Source: Cinclus cinclus (lineage: Eukaryota; Chordata; Aves; Passeriformes; Cinclidae). From it: a stretch of 64,000 bases of DNA. This document shows positions 51,212 to 61,592 of the stretch, piece after piece. The notes beneath the pieces are model-generated. The model saw only the letters and a program-made list of their open reading frames with translations. It did no database searches and was not told the origin of the DNA. The first letter of the stretch is position 1, and each line of letters opens with the position of its first letter. The position numbers and the translations under genes are program-made. Location of the stretch: contig NC_085047.1 of assembly GCF_963662255.1 (NCBI RefSeq), positions 47,089,006-47,153,005 of the forward strand. Reading direction: 5' to 3'.

Positions 51212-52204
51212 CTGCTTTTGGACCTGTTTCACTTCGTATCACTGGATCAAGAAGAAAGGACCCGAATCAGGGCTGAGTAGTATCTTCTGCATGGGCCTCT
51301 TATGAAAAAAGTATTTGCTCACTACAGTATCAGGTGACGCCTCACTTGTCTCATTAAATACAGAAAATCTCTTTACAGAATTTTGTTAAAACAGACACAG
51401 TGCCACAAAGTTATTTGGTCTTGAGAACTGGCACTTTCTAATGAAAAGGAATGATGCTGAAAGGTCCTGGACTACAGTCCCGATAAGCTTCTCTTTCTCT
51501 CTCTCCCTTTTTTTTTCAGTTTCCACTAAAATCTTGTGATAAAACCTAATATAAATGAGCAGAATGCATTTGTTTGTTTATTGCTTATACCAACTTCATT
51601 TTCCACAAGAAGCATTCTGGTCTGATTGCTTTATACTCTGCTGTAAAAAGGTCTCACTGCTAAATTGTGGTATTCTTTGGCAGTCAACAAGAGTTCTTCA
51701 GTAGCAGCTGAAGGTTTCAAATACACTTTTCTCCCATTTGATGAATATCAACCCAAACAGGCAAAAGTGGGTGCCAGCTTCACTTCTCTTGTCTAGTAGT
51801 GTCTCATGCTTCATATATGTTCCAGGGTGTGCTAAAGCTTCCGGGGTGTGGCTCTATCAATTCTGGCCACTTTGGGAAGAGTTCTCATTTTCCTGCCCTC
51901 TCTGTGTTCACTAAGACATACTCCTCTCAGACCCTGCAGAACAAATGCATCATTATACAGGCAACAGAGGTCCTCCTGGTTCCTGCCTCAACCTTTGCTA
52001 TGGGTTTGTGCTTCAGATAGGTGGGATTTTCCTGGACGAAGGTCTTACTTAACTTCCTGGAAAGTTACCAGCTGCTACTAGAGAGAAGACTCTTTGCTTA
52101 CTTTTAATAGAAGGTTTTCCCTAGGAGCCATGGAAACAGTACTGAGAAGACAAGTTTCTCCCTTACAAGCAGTGACAAGAATAAGGAAGAAACACACTTA
52201 AGAC
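51212..52204. other. Non-coding DNA, nothing recognised
   Basis: AT-rich with a pyrimidine run near 51489-51520. The two overlapping frames at 51799-52081 have no signature. Confidence 0.5.
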
Positions 52205-52880
52205 ATCAGTACACTGGAGGAGTGGGCTTAGACAGAACTCATGAAGTTCAATAAGAGCAGTTGTAAATTTTTCCAATGTGGCATAGAACAGTCCCGTGCA
52301 ACAGGGCAGACTGGGGAGAAGGCCGCTCTGAAAAGAGAACAAAGAGTCCTGGTGGATGACTTGAACTAGTGAAAGCAGTCTCCAGACTGAGGCAATAGCA
52401 TATTCTTTTTTCCATACTTCTGAGACTACATCTGAAGGCCTATGTCCAGTTCTGAACTCCCCAAGAAAAAACAAGGCCCAAGGTCCTGGAATTAGTCCAG
52501 TCTATCACCTGGACTTACTGAGATTGATTAGCTGCTAAGTCCTTGATGTGCAAGGACTATCTGAGAAACCTTCATTTGCTCAGTCTGAAGACAGAAGGCA
52601 AAGCCAGATATTAATGCTGTTTTCTCTTGGGGATGCTCAACAAAAGAATGTGAAGGAATATACACACAAAGTACAAAACAAGAGAATTTTTATTGGGTAT
52701 GAGGAAATAAATTTCACTATGTGGATTGTCTAACACTGGTGCAAAATGCCTAAAGATGTTGTGAGCACTCCATCCCTGGAGATAATCAAAATTTAACAGA
52801 AAAAAGGATGAGCAACCTCATGTAAGAGTATAAAACATCAAATGACCCCCTAAGGCCTCTCAAATCTATTTTATGAAGAA
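52205..52880 (+). mobile_element. CR1 LINE, end of ORF2 plus 3' untranslated region
   Basis: The longest well-matched repeat here. In sense order it has CTCATGAAGTTCAATAAG (52238-52255), GAGTCCTGGTGGATGAC (52344-52360), GTCCAGTTCTGAACTCC (52444-52460) and GAGATTGATTAGCTG. These are followed by a block like the family's 'ATGAGGAAAAACTTCTTTACTGTGAGGGTG' region, then CTCCATCCCTGGAGAT (52769-52784), and finally AATGACCCCCTAAGGCCTCT at the 3' end. These are the hallmark words of avian CR1, covering the C-terminal part of the reverse-transcriptase ORF and the 3' UTR, in the right order. Many substitutions, small indels and stops show that it is long dead. The terminal ATTCTATG repeat is not recognisable. 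It is the expected 5'-truncated form. Confidence 0.85.
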
Positions 52881-54592
52881 GATCTTTAATGGAAATCTTA
52901 GAAACCTAATTTTTGGAATTAGGTGTTACCATTCTGGTGAGATCTTTTTTGGTGAATATAGTTGTGATAGACTCATATCTACTTATTAAAACAATGTTTA
53001 TATCACAGTTGGATGAGCCAGGGGAAAAGCAGATAAGGAATTAATGTAAATCTCTTAAAAGTACCTACTTGTCATTCTCATATTAAAAAATAATCTCTTA
53101 CAGAAAAAAACTTTCTTTTTGGGATCCTTGAGTCTATTAATCCAAAATTTTTCAGTATTTATTATTTACTATTATTACTTAAACGTTGCAATTTCCCAAG
53201 AATTAAGAGTTATATGATATAAACTCATGTTTTATAGATAAAAGAGAAGGAAAAGGTCTCCAGTTTTGGAAACAAAATGAGTTTTATTTGCTGTGAGCGC
53301 TTCTGGCAATGCAAGGCGATGTGACCATGACACAGTGGAAAGAGACTGTGCAAGATGACATTCAACCAATTTCTCCCAGAATTGTGGTTCTGAAGATTCT
53401 GCAGAACAAGGTGCAACCCTGAGAGATAAGGAAGTGCCACTGTGTAGAAATCAAATTCATTTTGACTCAGAAGGCTTAAGGCAGTAGAGAGCAATACATG
53501 CTAAAGCCTCAGTGTAGTGCACTTATCTTTTGTTATTCATTTTCTGTTTCCTTTGAGACACCCACATGAAAGTTGCACAGCTGGTTCCTCTTGCTGTTAT
53601 TTACTGCAGTTGCCCATTGAATAGCTTGTTATTTCCCATGACATCTTTCATATATCTCAAACATCAGTTTCTGTACTATTCCAGAAAAAAATCCTTTTTT
53701 ACATGAGTACTGAACAATTTACCTTTTCAAAGGGAGCATTTGTGGGAAAGTTCGTGTTTAGTTATTCTAGCAAGCCATTTCCCTTTTTCCCACTTTCTAA
53801 TCAGGAAATCAAAAAGAGTATTTGACAAAAGAGTCACTGAATGACTTTAAGACTATGGTAAAATATGCTGGCATTTTGCTGCCATGTTGTCAGGAGTGAC
53901 CTAGACCTTAGAATCAAGACAAATGGCACATTTATTCGATACTTCATTATTTGGCCCCTACTCTGTTTATCCTATAGACCCAATGGAGACTCTTTCACCA
54001 GGATAGCCTTGTGAAAGGAAAAGAAAATATGATTGTTAACAAAGAGAAAAGCTTCAACTGTATTAGGAATCCTTCCAAATAGCCACATCATGTCTGTGAG
54101 GATATGCATTAAATTACTCTATAGAAAGCAAATGGAAACAGAGGCCTCTCTGCATCCCTCTGCATGTGCTCAGCATGCTGACAAAGTCCTTATGTGAAAA
54201 CCAGCAACGACCTATAAAAGAATCAAGGACTTTGAATCTAAGGCACTGAGTAAAAACTGGCTTTGTGAAGCTTTCTTACTCCTTCTGAATCAATTTAGAG
54301 TCTATGAAGGATGCTGACCTGACAGACCAAATTCCTTTCTTAATACACAAAACAGGTGCAGCAAATGGTGATTTTTGAGCTTTCCCCACTGTACCAGTGC
54401 ATTTCAGCCTTGGCTGAGGGGGACCACCTTCGGGCAGAGAGGAGAGTTCATCTTCCAAGCCTGTGCATTTTTTCCCCCCTGTGTTCACTGCCAACAAAGA
54501 CACCAATTAGTGCATAGCCCCAGCATTTGAAACAAATGAAAGCAGAGACAACAGAATAAAGGGAGAAATGTGTTTGCTCCTGGAATTCTGTT
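52881..54592. other. AT-rich non-coding DNA, nothing recognised
   Basis: No supported gene or repeat family. Confidence 0.55.
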
Positions 54593-54720
54593 TTGACATT
54601 TATTTTGGATTTTAGCAAGGCCTACAATCATTTGCATTATTTTAAGGGAAAAAAAACACCCAGTCTCATTACCATTGGATATGATGATGGGGGAAATGGG
54701 CTGGAAAAATCCTGGATCTT
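54593..54720 (+). mobile_element. Possible LINE reverse-transcriptase relic
   Basis: The plus-strand frame encodes FILDFSKAYNHLHY, which closely resembles the motif A region of CR1-like reverse transcriptases ('F/LLDFSKAFDTVNH'), where D is catalytic. A following GYDDGGNG could align with the 'YGFDGW' segment. No further RT motif is legible and the DNA match is short, so chance remains possible. Confidence 0.35.
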
Positions 54721-57700
54721 TGCTATGCCTTATTCTGGAATTACAAAGACTAGGGCAAATTCTTTACTGCTGTGCCATTCAGCTATTATGTTTAACAATC
54801 TAATTAGAAAGGCTGTGTTGCTTTTCCCCATTATAAAAGGAAAGACAGTGCACACAAGAAAAACCAATTAGACAGCTGTAGTTTACAGAGCTGGCTTGCC
54901 TGGAGGCTGGTTTCTAATGAACCCCCAGTAGATGGTTCCTATCCAGGAACAGGACAGAAGGAACACAGTGATAGTGTGCTATCTTTCCTGTAATCAGGCA
55001 CTGATGTCTGCCCTGGTCCACAGAGCTGACACTTGACCATTTCTGCAGCCATGGTGGCCACCAGCACCAGTGCTGTGACACGAACCTGGCTGGTAATGCA
55101 TGTCCCTTACACGGCACAAAGTCATGCTAACAGGTGGCAATAAATCTAAAATGTACCTCTCAGTTTTATGATTGCTGCTTTCTGCTCACCAGGGACTTGT
55201 TTTAACTGAAAGCAGACACAAAGCTGTACAATAACCTGCATACTTGCCATGCTTTTATTTTTCAGCATGTATGGCTCAAATTAAGGCAGACTGTATTGAG
55301 TAGATTGCTCACTCCAAGTTAGTCATCTGTTTAGTGTTTCCACAAGGCAGTTGTGGTTGTTCACAAGTCTATTAATTAAAAAGAAAATGATTAAGGAAAC
55401 AACTCAGTGGGTTGATGAACCATTCAACCACTTCAAAACTAAGTAAAACATTAAAATAACCCCCCCTCCCACATTCCTTTTCTTGAATAGCCTGATAACA
55501 GGTATTTGTTTGAACTGAACTTTATAGGGCTTGTGAAAACACAAGCGCTTGTCATCACTGCATTTAAATGAGTTTTATGTACAAGAAACTGAGTAGCACT
55601 GTCTGAGCTAGAATAGATGGGACTGTGTCAGCATTCCCATTAAAAATACCCTTACATTCACTGGCTTATGAGTCAGTTATAAAAAATCAGTCCAGGATAA
55701 ATTTTTGCATTTTTGACAGTAATACTTGGGTCAGAGAAAGCAAGCATGGGTCTTGCAGAGAAGTCAGTATAAATTAATTTCTATTCAAGATTAAAAGTAC
55801 ATGCGCAAATACATATTCATATATTTTTCCAGCTGTAGAATTGAAATGTTATTGCTACTGCTATTATTTATCACCTCAAATATAATTTTCTCACTCATAT
55901 TATTTTGAATTTCTCTGTTTGGGATAAATAAGTTCAGAAATCATTCCCATCCACTATTTTCACCCAATGCTAGTCTCCTCTGCCCTTGTTTCAGCAGAGT
56001 GTATAGGGGTGGAGGAGGTTTAAACAAGGTGAGAAAAAAGGGAAAGATAGGGATATGAGGAAGTAAAGAATATAAATCTGAATTCCAGTGGTATACATAT
56101 AATTTTAAATAATACATTGAAAGTTAAAACTAAGCAAAGAAAAGCTTGAAATATGTTTTAGTCACAACATTACTGTCAAAAATCTGACTTTTTATCCATT
56201 TTTAAAAGTCCACATTTTACAAGGAAATAGAAAAAAATTTTCTGATTACCTGTTATTGTCAGAATGTTTTCAAAATGAAATAATGAAAAACTTGTGTATA
56301 GAAGCCTTATCTGGGGGAAGAATAGCAAAAGTAGCAACTAAAAGGGTAAAAACCTTTGTAGTGCTTTCAATTTGTATCTTCAATTACCTCTTTTTAAATA
56401 AATTACTTTCAAGGATGGTCAAATGGAGTGAATATCTAGTTATAAACTTTATTAAATTCTGCCCACACTGGCAGAGGTAACTTAAAGTAACCCTGTGCAT
56501 GAAAGCAAACACAAAAGAAGGGGTTACCTAGGCTACTGTGTATTTACAAGTACTTGCCAATAATATCTCCAAATGTACCTCAAAACCCAACCAAACGAAA
56601 TAGATAATGAATGCTTGTAAGGATTAGGAGAAGTGCCAAAGATAGCAGATCAAGGAATAATTCTTCATGGGAAAAAAATGCAGGATCAGATTTCTAGAAC
56701 TAAAGCTAATACAAATTCTTTATACTGAGGCAGACTAATTCTCCAAAGAAAGAAAGAGCTTTGGTGGGTGGGTGAGATGGAAAGTCAGCTTTTAAAGATC
56801 TCTTATGTTTGCAGTGGTCAGCTGTTGTTTGGAGTAAAACTAGGTCAATTATTTTGGTTCAAAAAGAGGTAAAAATGATGTCTGGATTAATTCCAAAACG
56901 TTTTTCCTTCCCATTTTGTACTATGCAAATAATACAAAAGATGTATTTTCCCACTGACTGGCAGTCCGCTGCTGTATGTCTTCTCAAACCATGATAGAGG
57001 CATCACCCTCTTGCCAGCCCTAGATTAAAGGAATTCACTGCAGCTGTTTTTTAAGTTTAACCTACATTTAGTGGACAGGATTTCTCTCTGGAGAAAGAAG
57101 TCTATGAGTTGCTTATCTCACAATTGGTCTATATGTGTGCTCAAGTTCCAAGACCCACACACCAGGATGGGGATCAGAATTTGTGTTGAGACACAGCAAA
57201 AAAGAGTCATCTTTTTAATGACCTGATTCAAAACATGCTTTTTAGGATGTCCTAGGTATTTATTTATTCTTGTCATGGATTTTATTATTTTGGCATCATG
57301 AACAAGTTGATGTATCTATCATCTGGATCATCTTGCTGTTAAATAAAACTTCTTTACCTATCTCTTAAGACTGTTTTGCATCTTTGTGTGGATTAACAAA
57401 TTTGGAAGTGCTGGGCAAACCTCGTGCTAATATCAGAAAAAGCAATCAATCCCTGCAAACATGCAGTCATGTGTTTGCATACTCTTCACACGTTACTAAG
57501 GATCAAATTGTGACCCCATCCTGCGCTTTCACAGAAAGGTTTAGCTCATATACACACTTCTAAGTAGACCTGCCTTGCAGAGGAGTGTAAGTGTAGAGGA
57601 ATCTTGGACTAAATCTAACTGGAGAACCATTTTGTCTTTTACTCAATCTGATACAAGCAGATTGACAGAAGAACCCTTCAGGAGACAGAGGCAGAATAAT

Positions 57701-57744
57701 CTGCCTCCACAGAGCTCTCCTGATCCTAGTCACTAATTGTGGGA
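54721..57744. other. AT-rich non-coding DNA, nothing recognised
   Basis: No supported gene. A C-rich run (CCCCCCTCCC) lies near 55460-55470. Short frames have no signature. Confidence 0.55.
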
Positions 57745-58430
57745 GACTAGTTTAAGCCCTGAAGCACTAGGTTTAATATCTCTTCCAAAAGTTTTATTTT
57801 CTTTAATTATGATAACTCTGGATATCCATGATATTGATATAATATCCAATCTCTTGATGAATCTGGTGAAGCTTTCGGTCTCAACAACTTCCTTTGGCAA
57901 TGAGTTCTACAATTTAATTACACATAATATAAAAAGGTATTTCCTTTTATCAGTTTTGACTTGCCCACCTTTTAATTTCAGTGAATGCCTTGTTGTTTTT
58001 CCTTCCAGAGCCAGAGTGGAAGCCCCTGATCTACTTTCCCTGTGCTGTTTTATATGATAACATTCATCTAGAAAATGTTTTCATTTTGCTTCTCATTTCT
58101 TCTTGTATGAGGGGAAAATCCTCTCTCTTTCCAATTTCTCTTCACAAGACCACATTTCCACTTCTGTTATTTTTCTGTGATCTCTCACCAAGTATATCAT
58201 ATTGTTTTATGGGACACAATGTCTGGTGCTCCAAGAAGTATCTGAAGTATGCTCTGTTCTTTATATATGCAAAGACATTATGATGCTTTCTGTGCTGTTT
58301 CCATCCTCTCCTCCATGCTTCTGCAGCACCTGAATTCTTTTATGTTTTTTTGGGGGGGAGGACAGCTCTTCATTTGCTGACTGCAACTGTGCCTACATTT
58401 CCCTGCTGAACCAAGCTATTACATAGACTT
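57745..58430 (-). mobile_element. CR1 LINE, very old subfamily, end of ORF2 plus 3' UTR
   Basis: The plus strand shows ACAACTTCCTTTGGCAATGA (within 57879-57905), TATTTCCTTTTATCAGTTTT (57938-57957), GAAGCCCCTGATCTACTTT and CATTATGATGCTTTCTG (near 58275-58291). Together with TGCTGACTGCAACTGTGCC this is the order of the reverse complement of an old CR1 subfamily that I recall from turtles and crocodilians. Read on the minus strand these encode or surround the last part of the reverse-transcriptase ORF and its 3' UTR. The 3' end lies near 57745. The frames at 57737-58057 and 57981-58283 run antisense to it and are not genes. The copy is inactive and far older than the one at 52205-52880. Confidence 0.75.
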
Positions 58431-61400
58431 TAATTGGAAGATTAATTTCACTTTTATTCTCTGATGTGTTTTACTTCACATGTATCAGTGATACTTGCAG
58501 CTAATTTAGAGCTGTCTGTTCCTGACTGACTGAGGTGATTTTGGGTGGGGTCCAGTCACCCTAAGTAAGGCACTTAACTTGAGGATGAGCTGTAGGCCCT
58601 TAGTGAGTAAGATCTGCCCAGATGTGAACCCAGTTCTCCTCTTCAGCTGATGAAGAGAGGAAAATTATGTGAATGCCTCTGAAGCAAGACCCCGTAAGCA
58701 AGACAGCTCTGCCCCATGCTTAAATGTAGTTGTAAATTAGGATTCTGCCTTTCTGTATATTTTGGTATGTTGCTGTTTGCTCTCTATTACTATTCTTCCA
58801 TACATATCAAAAGCAAGCCTTAGACTAAGATTTGGCTTCACCTTATCTGTCTGCGGCCTTGGACTTTTAAAGAAAAAAGCTAGAAATCTACGGGCAGAAA
58901 ACTTTGAATTTTATCTTTGAATTATAAAGAAATCCACAGCTATTTAATACAATAATTTGCTATATTGAGACTCTAGAGAAAGAGATGGGATGCATGCTAT
59001 GCCAGAGAGCAGTGGAGGAATTTTCTTCACTCTGTGCTTGTCATAGCACACTTTATCATGTGCCCTGCAGGGCTGAAAAACAAGGGATGATAATCTGCCA
59101 CTGCCCAGGAGAGTTTATTCCCTGACAGCGTCTGCTGTTGGAAGTCAAGATCACAACCCAATTTCTCTCATTTGTTCTATAACTCCAAAAAAGTTTCCAA
59201 GAGCAAGGAACTCAGTCTAATGAGGCCAAGAAGAAAGAATAAGCAGGACAAGAAAACAGGATTATTAAGGAAGATGGAAGATAAGTGTCAAAAGGGGTGT
59301 GTTTCCAAAGTCAGAGAAAGTGCACATTTTTGGTGGATTGTCATTAATTTTTTTTCAGGAAAGGACATAAGAACCATCCTACGGAGCTGAATGCCATCAT
59401 TATAAGTAAACTCTGTTCATTCTTTAACCATCTACCTACCTGTTGTACTTTCTGATAGTTTTGTTTTTAATTTAAAAACTTTTTATTGTATAGGAAGTTA
59501 CTAAACAAAGTACCAGCTTACTGGTACCATTGCCTTAAATATAATTAGTTATTCCATCTGTCTTTTTTTATTTTGATCCTAAGAATTTTTTAACCATTTT
59601 TTCCCTAAAGCGTCACATAGGTTAACAGAACTGAAAAGCCACAGTAAAAAATCAATGCCTTGGAACATATAAATACCAGCTGGTGGTATGGAAATGTCTT
59701 GGGTGGCCTAAGATGTGGCCAGCTGTGATTTTGGGGTTGTCTGCAAAAATCTGGGAAGTTATGATGAACCTGTTTCTGGACAGATCTGGTGAGACTGCCT
59801 TTTCATGTTCTTTATGCCACTGGCATATGAATATCAGCATCTGTAATTGGAACCATTGCACAACATTTTGAGTGAAATTCTGAACCATAACCTTTGGAAG
59901 CAGATGGCTTTCATCATGCTCACCATGTCATATTGCAGTAGTGGGTATGCCTGCCTATGCTGAATTAAAACAATATACTAAATTAGAAAAGATTGTTTAC
60001 TCATTTACTAGTTTAGTAATAATCAAGACAATTATGAAGAGGGAAGGAAATATATTGAAAATATATTTGAATCTAGTCACTAGAGAGCACTTTTTATAGC
60101 TTTTTTGATGATATGTCACCTCCAGTTTACTTCCAATTATATCCTTTCACTTGACTTTTGAATATGTAGGTGCTGTCTTCCATTTTCTGCACACACATGT
60201 CCAGACAGGCAGGTTGTTGCTTTAAAATGTCAGCTCCATGAAGCATCACTTGAAAAATCGTCATGAATTTAACTAAGTTGGAGAAATTTGTGCAAAAATG
60301 TAAGGTCAAAAGAGCCCTATATGACAGATCCTTGTTTGCCTGCTTCAGAATGCTTCAAAGGACTTACTTATTTGCTTACCACCAAGGCCAAGAATATGTG
60401 TCAAAACTGCTTAAGATAGGGATCAGTTTTAATAAATATGATCTCAGACCTTCCAAGGTGTTTAGGTCTGGGAACACTTATAGTACATCTGTTATTATTT
60501 TGGTTCAGCTGAGTTATTGCTTTAATCAGCAACATTTCAAGAGACCTGGTATATAAAAAAAGAGAAATACTAACTAGTTTTCCATGTTTACATTTCTGCC
60601 ATTATATAGCTTTCTTTATCATGGCTACAGATATGAGATGTCTTAAGTTGTGGCAAAGCAGTCCCAGAAGGCGGAGAAGAGACAGCTAGTCCTTGTCAAT
60701 AAGCTTGTGGAACTCCTAAAAGCATTCAGATTATTTTGGGTTATGTACACTGTTAACAAGCATGATTCGAAACCATGTCATTTATTGTCCTCATAAACTT
60801 ACCATGTTTCTGTTAAAATTGATAAGGAAGTGAACGCTGCTGCCCTTCATGGACCTCTGTATGCAGATAGCTAATTCCTGTCCATTTTTCATGCCAGTAA
60901 TTAATTAGAAAATAACTAACCTCACAATAATTCACCAGGATCTGTGTAAGAACAAGTGCTACTTTTCCCTACTCAATTCATCCAATGGATGTTTTGAGCT
61001 GCTTTGTAACTTAGTATGCTTGTTCTGTTTTGTTTTGTTTGGTTAATTTCTTTTTTCCCCTGAAGTACTACAGAGAGCTTTACATTATCTAATTTATTCT
61101 TTGAGACCATTGACTTTGAATGGATCTGGAAAACATTCAATGTAGAAGCTACTCTGAGCACAGGAAATCTCCCACTTGTGCTTCATTTCAGTAATTTCTT
61201 CTGGAACATCTGTCCACTTTGCTGTTTTTTCCTGGTGTTAGCTTCTGAGCTATGTGCAAGAAGATTCTCCAGAAAATCAAAAAGTGACTTGTTTCTGCCA
61301 GGGGAAGAGTTGCAGCTTAAAATGTTTAAAATTAATATTCTATGTATTTTCTCATGATTTATATTACGTGACTCTGGATTTCATAGCATTGAACAACTAA

Positions 61401-61525
61401 ATCTTCTAGGCAAATATTTTTCTTACTCTGCTGCTCTTAGCATCCAAGTTCCTCAAATTTCCCACTTCATCCCATACAAACCTAAAGTTTAGGAACTTCC
61501 TCATAATTTATTGTCTGGAACTGAG
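58431..61525. other. AT-rich non-coding DNA, nothing recognised
   Basis: No supported gene or repeat family. A T-rich stretch with TTTTGTTTTG units lies near 61020-61060. Confidence 0.55.
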
Positions 61526-61592
61526 ATTATTTAGAGTTTGAGAAACTATTTGGTCTCAAAAATTATTTAGAGAAACTATTTGGATTTGAAAA
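61526..61592. repeat. Two-copy imperfect tandem duplication
   Basis: ATTATTTAGAG occurs at 61526-61536 and 61562-61572, and AGAAACTATTTGG at 61541-61553 and 61571-61583. The second unit lacks about five bases found in the first. It is a local duplication of about 31-36 bp. Confidence 0.85.

Noticed and set aside
50874..51305. 143-codon plus-strand open frame
   Set aside because: It crosses the tRNA-SINE relic at 51160-51211 in antisense and has no protein signature.
57737..58283. Two overlapping plus-strand frames of 100-106 codons
   Set aside because: They run antisense through an old CR1 copy.
58541..58650. Possible third tRNA-SINE relic (GTGAACCCAGTTCTCCT)
   Set aside because: B-box-like wording only; no A-box partner at the right distance.
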